Source: Clostridiaceae bacterium (GTDB lineage Bacteria > Bacillota > Clostridia > DSM-8532). From it: a stretch of DNA of 64,000 bases. Shown here in pieces: positions 36,800 through 45,434 of the stretch (positions are counted from its first letter, which is position 1; the number at the start of each line of letters is the position of its first letter). Below the pieces are notes generated by a model. That model was not told the DNA's origin and searched no databases. It saw only the letters and a list, made by a program, of their open reading frames with translations. The position numbers were made by a program, and so were the translations under genes. The stretch spans positions 1 through 64,000 of the forward strand of contig JAAYKJ010000004.1 of the NCBI GenBank assembly GCA_012522505.1. The letters are read 5' to 3'.

Positions 36800-37759
36800 T
36801 TACTGCTGTGTAAACAAGGTTGATATGGAGATGTCACCATAAATCCGTTCAATCGCTTCGGCAAAAATTTCGGCCACACTCAGAACGGTAATCTTGTCAA
36901 TTTTCTTTTCCTTGGTAACAGGAATCGTATTTAACGTGACCAGCTCCCGGATGGGCGAATTTCTTATACGTTCGATCGCCGGTCCGGACAGTACACCATG
37001 CGTACAACAGGCATTAACCTCTTTCGCGCCAATATCCATCAACGCATTGGCAGCACTGACAACCGTACCGGCTGTATCAATTAAGTCATCTACCAGCAAA
37101 CATCTTTTATCCCGAACATCACCAATAATATTCATTATCTCACAAACATTCGCCCTGGGACGACGTTTATCGATAATAGCCAAGGGCACTTCCAATTTTT
37201 CGGCAAACTTTCTGCTTCGGGAAACACTTCCAACATCGGGTGAGACAACGACAACATCGTCCAGGTTACCGAACTTATCCAATATATATTGTGCGATCAA
37301 CTGTGTTCCGAAAAGCTGATCGAGTGGAATATCAAAGAAACCCTGCAACTGGGTGGCATGCAGATCCATTGTTAAAACCCTGTCTGCGCCCGCCGTTGTG
37401 ATTAAGTTTGCAGTTAGTTTTGCTGAAATTGGATCTCTCGCTTTTGCTTTTCTATCCTGACGCGCATAACCAAAATAGGGAATTACAGCGGTAATTCTTC
37501 CGGCAGATGCCCTTCTCAGTGCATCGATTAAAATGAGAAGCTCCATCAGATTATCGTTAACGGGTGTGCATGTGGATTGTATTATGAATGTGTCCGATCC
37601 TCTTACCACCTCATTAATACTGATGGCTATTTCACCATCGCTGAAACGGCCAACATTAGAAGCCCCCAACGGTAATCCGATTTTTGCAGCAATCTCTTCT
37701 GCAAGGCTTCTGTTTGAATTGCCCGCAAATATTTTAATGTCTTTTCCATGAAAATTCAT
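36800..37759 (-). CDS. prs: ribose-phosphate pyrophosphokinase (PRPP synthetase)
   Basis: This enzyme makes PRPP from ribose-5-phosphate and ATP, supplying purine, pyrimidine and histidine synthesis (compare purC and hisG in this window). The 319-residue class I enzyme has the [12 protein letters not shown] segment near residue 33, the metal/ATP region [16 protein letters not shown] near 100, [12 protein letters not shown] near 168 and the PRPP loop [11 protein letters not shown] near 220. The start at 37759 has GGAGG 9 nt upstream; six earlier codons are not conserved. Confidence 0.96.
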   Translation of the reverse strand: MNFHGKDIKIFAGNSNRSLAEEIAAKIGLPLGASNVGRFSDGEIAISINEVVRGSDTFIIQSTCTPVNDNLMELLILIDALRRASAGRITAVIPYFGYARQDRKAKARDPISAKLTANLITTAGADRVLTMDLHATQLQGFFDIPLDQLFGTQLIAQYILDKFGNLDDVVVVSPDVGSVSRSRKFAEKLEVPLAIIDKRRPRANVCEIMNIIGDVRDKRCLLVDDLIDTAGTVVSAANALMDIGAKEVNACCTHGVLSGPAIERIRNSPIRELVTLNTIPVTKEKKIDKITVLSVAEIFAEAIERIYGDISISTLFTQQ

Positions 37760-38334
37760 GCTCGATAACCTCCGCATACTTCTTTAGGTTTATGCCTTTC
37801 ACATTCGAAACCTACATCCGCAGTTTTGTTGTTATTGCAACCTGAGAAATCAGGGCGCTCTGTAGTTTTCTGCCGAATATCAAAATCTGTATTGTTGTAA
37901 CAGTATACCACTGAAACATTCTACCCATTTTTCAGCAATAATTTCCAGGTTTTAAGCTTGCAGGATTAAAAATTTTCAAGACAGGAACTTTGTGGTATTT
38001 TGTATGTTCCCTATCATGAACATTCTCTCATGTTTCCTTTCTTTTTTCAACAGACAAAATGAACAAAAACAAGTGGTCCTTCAAATCCTTCCCGGATCCT
38101 CTGCACCAATCACCTGAAATTGCTTTGTTTCAAGGGCTATCCGGGTTTTGTAGCAAGGAATTCCAGCCGATTGATCGGTTCGTAACAATGTATACAATGT
38201 ACAATTTTGTATCGCAATAAAAAAAATACACATTCCACCAATGGTTTGTGTAAAAAATAATTCCACTGCTAACCGAGTCAAAAATTTCGTGTTGCATTTC
38301 GTTATTATTTTTCATTGCCAACATCCGTGACAAG
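37760..38334. other. long leader/intergenic region where glmU usually lies
   Basis: About 575 bp between the spoVG terminators and prs, with no gene on either strand. In many Firmicutes glmU (gcaD) occupies this position. I see one candidate promoter (38189-38217) and AT-rich sequence, but no known riboswitch. Confidence 0.5.
38189..38217 (-). promoter_or_regulatory. candidate promoter for prs
   Basis: TTGCGA and TATACA on the minus strand are 17 bp apart. It would give prs a leader of about 420 nt, which is unusually long. Confidence 0.4.
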
Positions 38335-38409
38335 AAAAAAAGGAGTCAATTGCTAGTGCAAGTGATTCCTTTTTTAGAAAATATAGGCACTTAAGCTGAT
38401 GTAAGTGCC
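38335..38409 (-). terminator. tandem terminators of spoVG
   Basis: Two hairpins follow spoVG on the minus strand: GGCACTTA pairs with TAAGTGCC (38386-38409), then a longer imperfect stem (38335-38376) with AAAAAAGGA and TCCTTTTTT ends. The second is a clear bidirectional terminator. Confidence 0.8.
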
Positions 38410-38425
38410 TGCTATTTCTTATTAA

Positions 38426-38728
38426 TTATTCATCTTCTGTAAGAGAGCTTACTGCTACCCCTGCTTCTTCTTCTACCAGCATCGTTTGATACCTTTCGAG
38501 AATTGCTGATTGAATATTGGAACGAGCTTCCGAGTGAATAGGATGAGCGATATCCCTGAATTCACCACTTGGTGTCTTTCTGCTTGGCATTGCAATGAAA
38601 AGTCCACTTTGGCTTTCAATGATTTTAATGTCGTGAACTACAAACTCATTGTCAAATGTCACAGACACAACAGCCTTCATTTTCCCTTCTGATTCAATCC
38701 TTCTGATGCGGATATCTGTAATTTCCAT
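38426..38728 (-). CDS. spoVG: septation/sporulation regulator SpoVG
   Basis: A 100-residue nucleic-acid-binding protein, near the usual 95-100. It keeps the family core [29 protein letters not shown] and FRDIAHPI, followed by an acidic tail. SpoVG affects asymmetric septation and several regulons. RBS GGAAGG. A consensus sigma-H promoter lies about 100 bp upstream, as in B. subtilis. The neighbouring prs-pth-mfd-spoVT genes confirm the locus. Confidence 0.97.
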   Translation of the reverse strand: MEITDIRIRRIESEGKMKAVVSVTFDNEFVVHDIKIIESQSGLFIAMPSRKTPSGEFRDIAHPIHSEARSNIQSAILERYQTMLVEEEAGVAVSSLTEDE

Positions 38729-38827
38729 CTCTGTACCACCTTCCGTGTCCTTGTGTTGTTTGGAAATGCTTGGCTAACCTGCAGATTAAATGCAATGAAT
38801 TATCCAATTTTTCCGTTATAGGGTATT

Positions 38828-38854
38828 ATTCGCCACAAATTTAAAAAATCCTTC
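38828..38854 (-). promoter_or_regulatory. sigma-H promoter of spoVG
   Basis: On the minus strand GAAGGATTT and GGCGAAT are 11 bp apart, matching the sigma-H consensus (RNAGGAWWW, 11-12 bp, RNNGAAT). The B. subtilis spoVG promoter is a classic sigma-H promoter. Confidence 0.8.
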
Positions 38855-39346
38855 TTTTTTTATGAAATTTATTACAAATTAATAATTCAACCGTTCCTGG
38901 GGATATCTCATTCAGAAAAATACTGCCTATGCCTATAGGTTTCTCCATTTTCGTTTGTTTCGCTGAGGAAGACTGCTGTTCTGCTGGGTTCACACGTGGA
39001 TTCATTTCAAAGATATATGTCTTGATTTCGTGGAAATTGTTTCAGTTAATCTATATTTGGAATGGTAAAACGAATCCAGAAGTACAAATCATTATCAATC
39101 TAAATTATGGTGTGAAAAATAGAATGGCATCTGCATATAATAAATATGAATTGATATACCAAAGGCGCAGCATTGGATGGAGGGCTGTATGGCAACAATC
39201 ACGTTATCATACAGATTGTTTGATTCAATCATCACCAGATAGGAGTACTGTTAATGAGAATGCCTCACCAAAAAGAGACTTCGGAATCCAGGACAGAGCA
39301 AGTCACGCATTTTATGCCGGGATGATGTGCATGAAATGCGTTGATT
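38855..39346. other. intergenic stretch upstream of the R1 element
   Basis: The plus strand has a long open frame across this stretch, but it has no RBS, unusual composition and runs into the hairpin element, so I do not call a gene. No other structure is apparent. Confidence 0.4.
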
Positions 39347-39450
39347 TTTATCAAATTGCTCCGAAGACCCCGTGCCCTAAAGGCCACGGACAGAGGAAGT
39401 GTATTTTGGGGCGCAAGGGCTAAAATCCACGAATAGGTGGGGGATAAACC
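39347..39450 (+). repeat. IS200/IS605-end or omega-RNA-like hairpin element (R1)
   Basis: This 104-bp element shares long identical blocks with 58387-58485: ATCAAAT, AAGACCCCGTGCCCTAAAGG, AGAGGAAGTGTATTTT and GGGGGATAAACC. CCGTG/CACGG form an inner hairpin with a CCTAAAGG tip, and the outer CCCC can pair with GGGG near the 3' end. No tnpA, tnpB or iscB is adjacent. It lies upstream of the murC promoter. Confidence 0.6.
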
Positions 39451-39485
39451 GGGGAATATATATATTTGGGAGAAAGATGCCAGCC

Positions 39486-39514
39486 TTGTTTCAGCTATTG
39501 ATGTATAGTATAAT
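39486..39514 (+). promoter_or_regulatory. promoter of murC
   Basis: TTGTTT and TATAAT are 17 bp apart, giving a leader of about 130 nt. A 46-codon frame (39477-39617) with a hydrophobic N-terminus overlaps this leader; I consider it unlikely to be a gene. Confidence 0.5.
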
Positions 39515-39650
39515 TGGCTTGGTTATAATATCATTACCCGACTGTCGGAATACGGCAGCTGAAGCTCCGGATGCATTTGCTTCTGCTGCAACGCAGGTGT
39601 ATGGAAAATACTGGTGAATAACCTCAATTCAATCGTTTAGAGGTGTTGCT

Positions 39651-41057
39651 ATGAATAATCTTCTTTTACAGAACCTGATCGGTTCAACTGTTCATATGGT
39701 GGGTATAGGCGGCATCAGTATGAGCGGTCTATGTGAAATACTACTGAATATGGGTATTCAGATAACTGGCTCTGATGAAAAGAACTCACCAACGATAGAG
39801 CGGTTAAAGCAAAAAAAAATACCTGTTTTTTTGAAGCAGGAACCATCCAACATAACCGATCAGAAACTGGTGGTTTATACCGCTGCTATGAATTATAACC
39901 ATCCCGAGCTGGAGGCGGCAAGGCAAAAGGGAATTCCCGTTATTGACAGAGCCGCGCTTTTAGGGGAAATTATGAAGATATATGAAAAGAGTATTTCCGT
40001 GGCAGGCACTCATGGCAAGACTACCACCACTTCGATGATCTCCTCGTGTCTGATAGAGTCCGATGATGATCCCACAGTGCATATCGGGGGAATTCTGGAT
40101 TCGATTGGCGGCACAACCCGTATTGGAAACTCCCCTTATTTTGTTACCGAAGCCTGTGAATATAAGGATAGCTTTCTAAAGTTTCACCCATATATGGCAA
40201 TCATATTGAATATGGAACAGGATCATCTTGATTATTTTCGGGATCTGGATCATATCTATGAATCGTTCTCCCGTTTTGCGGGGCAGCTCTCTCCTAAAGG
40301 GATACTTATTGCAAATGTTGACGATGAACGCGTTGCCAGGTTAACCGAACATGTTGGCTGCCGATCAGTCACCTATGGTTTGACTTCACCGAAAGCTACC
40401 TGGTCAGCCAGAAATATTTCTTTTGATGAAAACGGTTTAGCTTCATTCAATGTGGTCCATAACAAAAGAAGCTTACAACGTATAAAGCTCAGTATTCCCG
40501 GATTGCATAATGTAAGCAACAGCCTTGCATGTTATGCAGCATGTTACAGTCTCGGTATTCCTGTTGAAATGATTCGCGCAGGCCTTCGGAAATTTACCGG
40601 AACCCACCGCCGTTTCGAGCATAAAGGAACCGTAGATGGTATCCGGGTAGTAGATGATTATGCGCATCATCCGACGGAGGTTATTGCTACATTGAAGGCT
40701 GCCAAAAGCTGTGCGAGAGCGAAAGTCCTTTGTGTATTTCAACCACATACCTACACCCGAACATACGAGCTGATGAATCAGTTTTCCAAGGCCTTTACTA
40801 TGGCAGACAAGGTATATTTAACAGACATATATGCCGCAAGAGAGAAGGATACCGGCCTTATTCATTCTTCTCAATTAGCGCAAAGCATCAACCAAGTCAT
40901 GAACAACGCAGTATACATTTCTTCATTTAAGGATATTGTCGACCAACTGATCCGCGATGCTTCCCCAGGGGATATGATCCTTACCATGGGAGCTGGTGAC
41001 GTGAATCGTGTTGGTGAACTGTTTGTACAGGAGAAAAAAATTAGAGCAGTGGGATAA
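39651..41057 (+). CDS. murC: UDP-N-acetylmuramate--L-alanine ligase
   Basis: This cytoplasmic Mur ligase adds L-Ala to UDP-MurNAc in peptidoglycan synthesis. The 468-residue protein has the N-terminal UDP-binding GIGGISMSG motif near residue 20, the ATP loop GTHGKTTTTSM near 122, the metal and substrate segments TEACEYKDSF and NMEQDHLDYF, and the C-terminal VVDDYAHHPTEV near 335. RBS AGAGGTG. It is a single gene convergent with spoIIE, which ends 35 bp away; the alr gene for its D-Ala pathway lies at 53-54 kb. Confidence 0.96.
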   Translation: MNNLLLQNLIGSTVHMVGIGGISMSGLCEILLNMGIQITGSDEKNSPTIERLKQKKIPVFLKQEPSNITDQKLVVYTAAMNYNHPELEAARQKGIPVIDRAALLGEIMKIYEKSISVAGTHGKTTTTSMISSCLIESDDDPTVHIGGILDSIGGTTRIGNSPYFVTEACEYKDSFLKFHPYMAIILNMEQDHLDYFRDLDHIYESFSRFAGQLSPKGILIANVDDERVARLTEHVGCRSVTYGLTSPKATWSARNISFDENGLASFNVVHNKRSLQRIKLSIPGLHNVSNSLACYAACYSLGIPVEMIRAGLRKFTGTHRRFEHKGTVDGIRVVDDYAHHPTEVIATLKAAKSCARAKVLCVFQPHTYTRTYELMNQFSKAFTMADKVYLTDIYAAREKDTGLIHSSQLAQSINQVMNNAVYISSFKDIVDQLIRDASPGDMILTMGAGDVNRVGELFVQEKKIRAVG

Positions 41058-41091
41058 GGATATTCCAGGCTGCCACTGCTCCGACTAAGAT

Positions 41092-43467
41092 TTAGCCTGC
41101 TTTACACCATAGTTTGGCTACAAGCACTGTCATGTCATCACAGACCGAATTGGAACCTTTACAAGCACTGCTCAGTATATGTTCAGCCAGTTCCTGTGGG
41201 TTCAGGGTATGATTTAGACGAATAACTTTTTCAAGCAACGTATTCTCATCCCCGTTGGCAAGCTTGTCAAATGCACCATCTGTCATCATGATGATGAACT
41301 CACCATCTGTTATTTTCCTCTTTTCAAACGTGATGGCATTTTTCTGCTGCAAGCCGGCAGGAAGATTATCGATCTGTATGTAGTCAATATTTCTTCCATT
41401 AATAATAAGGCTGGGCATGGCCCCCAGTTTATAAAATTCTGTTTCTCCAGTATATAGATCAATGGATGACACATCCATCGTGGCATATTTCTCCGGGCTG
41501 CTGATTTCAATCATCATATTCACCAGGGACAGGGACAATCGTACAGATAAACCACAGTCCAATAGCTGCTCAAACAACCCAATGGCTGTCTCACTCAGCC
41601 TGTTTGCTTCTCTTCCACTTCCCATACCATCACTGATAGCTGCGATATACTTTCCATCCCAGGTTTTTAGAAATGTAAACGAATCTCCTGAAACCTTTGC
41701 CTTGTCTTTTCTTATTCGTGCTATGCCTGTTGTGATGCCCATATTCTCTTTTTCCTTCAGGTTGATGGAGCAACTGCTGCATGCAGCTTTGCACTCTCCC
41801 TCCTCCACCAGCATCTGTACTCCCAAAACCTGTGACACAAGTCGGGCAACCTGCCCTGAGCAGTTCTGATAGCCTTTGCATTCTTCAAGGTTTACTGTTA
41901 CCATGAATTTGCCGTTGGCTCCCCGCCTTATATCCAATTCATAAACAGGAAAACCGTTTTTCCTTAATAGGGTCATAAGCTTTTTTTCTTCCTCGCCAAA
42001 GATTTCGTTTGCCTGAAGGATCTCCTGTGAGATTTTTGTAAGAATTTCCGAAACACAGAATATCTGTCCGGGTATCGCGTTTTGGGTTTCAACAACCGTC
42101 TCTTGCCATACTCTGTCAATCCTTTTCAGTTCAATAATCCGAAGAAGAGCATCGATGACCGCTCCGGATTTAACACAGAAGCGGTTCAGCTCCTGTTCCA
42201 CTTCACGGCTGGAACTTACATGATGGCTTTGCAAAGAATCGATCAGCGTATTCATTGTCTTGTATGTGAAAAATAGTTTTGTTTCCCAACAGGTGGATGA
42301 TTTGCCGCAGAAACTGCATACCTGTTGCGTTAATTGTTCCATGACTGCACCAGCTACTTCTCCTCTTTTATCCACCCGGCCGTTTAGCTGTTTCTCTACT
42401 GTATGAGCCATTCTGCACAGTGCTATGGACATGCTTTCCAGGCGTTTTGACAAGGTCATCCGCACCTTGTCCATCTTTTTTTCTTCCATTGTCTCTCCCG
42501 AAACATAATTTCGAAGAACGATCAACTTTCCTTTCTTTAAATCTGGTATCACCCAGAACAGGATGATCGGTATAACGATATCTGACCAATCAAGGTACAC
42601 TTCTCTCACGGTTAGCAGAAATAAAAACTGTACGAAAAAGAAGCTTAACCCCGCAGCAATCTTCGACTTTTGGAGCATCCCCGCAGTCAGCCCTGAGATA
42701 GCATAGATGCCTATCAGGGAGGGAAGTGATTGCGGATATGCAGTAGCCAGAGATAGCCCGGCGATAGTTCCTGCACAGGCTCCAAAACCAGGCCCGAAAT
42801 GTCTGGTCAGCATTAAGATTCCAGTACCGGCCATGATCCTATCCAGGGAAACCCCCGGAATTTGAAGACCTGATACCCCCAGTAAAAATGCTCCTCCCAT
42901 AATCAGCAGGCCGAAATATCCCATATTCTTTTGTCCTACATATCGATCCCTGAATGATGCGTCCTGCCCATAAAATGTTATGGAGAACAGAGCGGTTGCA
43001 ACACATACCAGAACAACCTCCATAACAAGAAGCAAAAGGGATTCAACGTATTGCCCGCTCACAACGAAAATAAGCAAGCCTGTTCCCGCTGTTGCTGCAG
43101 AAGCTAACATTGCATTCTGTAACAATTCCTTTTCCTGTTCTTTTCTTTGTATAAGCTTTTTAATCCACTCATAAAGTAAAATGACAGCTGTTTGTCTTAA
43201 TGCCGACAGTACATCCCCGCTAAAGAGATTACCAGCAATAATGGCAATCAGCATCAGCACCTTCATGAATAAATTACTTGGGTATGCGGCGTAAAAAGCG
43301 AATCCAAAGGGTTTGAGTGATCCAAATAACATACCCTGAGATAAGGTGCCTGCAAACAGACAGGACAAAAAGTCTGCTGTGGCGAGTGTTTTGAACGGAT
43401 TTGTTGAAGGAATGATTTTTCTCATAAAAAAGAGCATACTGCGGTTGGATATGGATGTGCTTTTCAT
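41092..43467 (-). CDS. spoIIE: stage II sporulation protein E (PP2C phosphatase)
   Basis: A 791-residue septum-localised phosphatase that dephosphorylates SpoIIAA and so activates sigma-F. The N-terminal ~310 residues contain about ten transmembrane segments, the middle ~260 residues a regulatory domain with a Cys-rich CSFCGKSSTCWE and CKAACSSC, and the C-terminal ~210 residues a PP2C domain with AISDGMGSGREAN and MMTDGAFDKL. RBS GGGAGG. The promoter has 0A-like boxes. Length and domain order are those of B. subtilis SpoIIE. Confidence 0.96.
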   Translation of the reverse strand: MKSTSISNRSMLFFMRKIIPSTNPFKTLATADFLSCLFAGTLSQGMLFGSLKPFGFAFYAAYPSNLFMKVLMLIAIIAGNLFSGDVLSALRQTAVILLYEWIKKLIQRKEQEKELLQNAMLASAATAGTGLLIFVVSGQYVESLLLLVMEVVLVCVATALFSITFYGQDASFRDRYVGQKNMGYFGLLIMGGAFLLGVSGLQIPGVSLDRIMAGTGILMLTRHFGPGFGACAGTIAGLSLATAYPQSLPSLIGIYAISGLTAGMLQKSKIAAGLSFFFVQFLFLLTVREVYLDWSDIVIPIILFWVIPDLKKGKLIVLRNYVSGETMEEKKMDKVRMTLSKRLESMSIALCRMAHTVEKQLNGRVDKRGEVAGAVMEQLTQQVCSFCGKSSTCWETKLFFTYKTMNTLIDSLQSHHVSSSREVEQELNRFCVKSGAVIDALLRIIELKRIDRVWQETVVETQNAIPGQIFCVSEILTKISQEILQANEIFGEEEKKLMTLLRKNGFPVYELDIRRGANGKFMVTVNLEECKGYQNCSGQVARLVSQVLGVQMLVEEGECKAACSSCSINLKEKENMGITTGIARIRKDKAKVSGDSFTFLKTWDGKYIAAISDGMGSGREANRLSETAIGLFEQLLDCGLSVRLSLSLVNMMIEISSPEKYATMDVSSIDLYTGETEFYKLGAMPSLIINGRNIDYIQIDNLPAGLQQKNAITFEKRKITDGEFIIMMTDGAFDKLANGDENTLLEKVIRLNHTLNPQELAEHILSSACKGSNSVCDDMTVLVAKLWCKAG

Positions 43468-43504
43468 CGTTGAAACCTCCCGGTTTTGTCATTTGTATGT
43501 TTCA

Positions 43505-43538
43505 ATTATACACAGTTGATATGTCTGACCCTGTCGTT
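43505..43538 (-). promoter_or_regulatory. Spo0A-type promoter of spoIIE
   Basis: A TATAAT -10 (43505-43510, minus) has no recognisable -35. At the -35 position the minus strand reads AACGACA and TCAGACA, 10 bp apart, resembling two 0A boxes (TTCGACA) in the orientation seen at Spo0A-activated sigma-A promoters. Confidence 0.55.
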
Positions 43539-43773
43539 TTACATTTTTCCCGGAAATAATAACTCCATCAACCTTCTGGAGTTTTTTATCCTTATTATAT
43601 TGAATCCTCCATGGCAAAAAGTAATCTAAAAGCAATTTCCTACATGCATCATTCTTATATTGGATCTACCTTGGGGTATGGATGAAAACAGTCAATTACG
43701 CTCATGCCCTGAGAAGTGAAATGCAAAGATTCCAATGCGCTTGTATGTAGATTTGACCATCGGAAAGGCATAG

Positions 43774-43809
43774 AAAAGCAGACCTTTCATGAATTTAAGG
43801 TCTGCTTTT
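43774..43809. terminator. bidirectional terminator hairpin
   Basis: AAAAGCAGACCTT and AAGGTCTGCTTTT form a perfect 13-bp stem with a 10-nt loop. It follows the small Cys-protein gene on the minus strand. The 43539-43773 stretch next to it shows no gene. Confidence 0.75.
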
Positions 43810-43821
43810 GTTTTTCAGTAC

Positions 43822-44037
43822 TTATTCTTCTTCAGGCAGTATCCCCAGGTTTACAGCCACATTATCAAAGGCATCGATGACACATCTTTTACCGGACCAG
43901 TTACGGCAGGTTATACAGGAAACCTCGTTCTCACCGGTAACAGCCATTGAAGCCTGCAGACCTCTTCTGTCAGGCTGATATTGGCTGCAGTTTTCTCCAA
44001 CCTGCTTGAATTCCCCCATTGTTATTTTCTCACTCAT
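43822..44037 (-). CDS. small conserved cysteine-containing protein of unknown function
   Basis: A 71-residue soluble protein from the ATG at 44037 (GGGAGGG RBS, 6 nt). It starts MSEKITMGEFKQVGEN and has three cysteines arranged CITCRNWSGKRC plus one earlier (NCSQYQ), a possible metal-binding knuckle, and an acidic C-terminus. I do not recognise a named family; the look is that of small clostridial proteins with a conserved Cys cluster. It is a single gene with its own terminator. Confidence 0.6.
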   Translation of the reverse strand: MSEKITMGEFKQVGENCSQYQPDRRGLQASMAVTGENEVSCITCRNWSGKRCVIDAFDNVAVNLGILPEEE

Positions 44038-44210
44038 ACCATTCCCTCCCATACTGTTCAGCTTTTAGCCTTCTGTATAGAAGTATACCCATGGTAATCA
44101 TTTTTATGACTTGCATTGGGCAAGATACCAAATATCCTTTGGTTGAATCACCGCTATTGAAATCAAAACTTTTCTATGATATTTGTGATAAGCTCTTTCC
44201 CACCAGAGAA

Positions 44211-45169
44211 TCAGTAATTTACGACATTAACCGGTTTCCCATTGAGAAAGGCCTTCAGGTTGTCGACAGCAATATTCATCAGGCGCTCTCTCGATTCCTT
44301 GGGAGCCCACGCAATATGCGGTGTTATGATGCAGTTCTTTGCTCCTAACAGCGGATTATCGGGTTTTATCGGTTCGGCTGAGACGACATCAACAGCAGCG
44401 CCCGCAACTTTTCCAGTATTCAGTGCGTCCGCCAGATCTTCTTCAATTATTAAGGGCCCTCTTGCAGTATTTATAATAAATACCCCATCCTTCATTTTTG
44501 CAATACTCTTTTTGTTAATTATCCCCTTTGTACTATCAAACAACGGGCAATGCAGGCTGATCACGTCAGATTCCGCCAAGAGCTCATCCAGCGGTACGTA
44601 CTTCAGGTGTTTGTCTTCCAATTCTTTGTTTGGATAGCTGTCATATGCCAAAACATTCATCCCGAATGCCTTGGCAATATTGGCCGGTGCATAGCCTATT
44701 CTACCCAGTCCGATAATACCCATTTTTTTATTCGCAAGTTCAATCAAAGGATAACTCCAGAAACAAAAGTCAGAGGACTCCGTCCATTCTCCATTCTTTA
44801 CCCTGTTGTTGTGTTCACTCACATGATGGCACATTTCAAGGAGCAATGCAAAAACATACTGTGCAACAGCCATCGTTCCATATGTGGGAATATTGGTTAC
44901 CTTTATTCCGTATTCTTTTGCAGCATCAATGTCAACGACATTATACCGGTTGCCAAAACCCCAATGTATTTGATATTCGGCGCTCTGCTAAAGATCCCCC
45001 TGGTCAGCGCTGTTTTATTCGTAAACACAATTTCTGCCTCTCCAATTCTCTCGACAACCTTATCCTCTGGTGTTCTGTCATATACCTTTAGATTCCCCAA
45101 CGCCTCAAGTCCTTGCCATGATATATCACCTGGATTTAATGTATATCCATCCAATACGACTATCTCCAT
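44211..45169 (-). pseudogene. D-2-hydroxyacid dehydrogenase, frameshifted
   Basis: The N-terminal part (45169 to about 44950: MEIVVLDGYTLNPGDISW ... IKYIGVLATG) and the C-terminal part (about 44946 to 44211: YNVVDIDAAKEYGIKVTN ... GKPVNVVNY) lie in different frames and join exactly where one base is missing, in ACCGGTATAATG (expected ACC GGT TAT AAT). Repaired, the product is a ~318-residue NAD-dependent enzyme with GLGRIG for NAD binding, the catalytic Arg in INTARG, a Glu in SAEP and His in TPHIAWA, closest to hydroxypyruvate/glycerate reductases. It is either a recent pseudogene or a sequencing error. Confidence 0.85.
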
Positions 45170-45363
45170 TTGATGTAAAACCTCCTTATATTCTTCAAAT
45201 TTTGATTCTCAATGCCTGCTTTACTGCGCTGATTATATAGGTTTTTGATAATATTATACCACTTATCGCATGCTACACTACGACTTAATTGTGGTTGTTG
45301 TCCGTATGTTTTCTGCAGGGATTTCCCACTCGGAGGATCCGCGCACAGGGTTCTTAGCGATAG

Positions 45364-45403
45364 AGAACAGACGTTTGCAAACCTCTTCATTAACCTGTAT
45401 AAT
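45364..45403 (+). promoter_or_regulatory. pcrA promoter with LexA-like box
   Basis: TTGCAA (45375-45380) and TATAAT (45398-45403) are 17 bp apart. AGAACAGACGTTTG (45364-45377) overlaps the -35 and matches 13 of 14 positions of the Firmicutes LexA box CGAACRNRYGTTYG. Confidence 0.75.
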
Positions 45404-45434
45404 GAATGTTACAAATGATACGGGAGGATTGATA

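Noticed and set aside
38929-39423. 164-codon plus-strand frame upstream of murC
   Set aside because: No RBS, no protein-like domain pattern, and its end is the R1 hairpin repeat; a chance frame.
39477-39617. 46-codon frame with a hydrophobic start before murC
   Set aside because: It contains the murC promoter and has no clear RBS spacing; kept only as a remark in the promoter entry.
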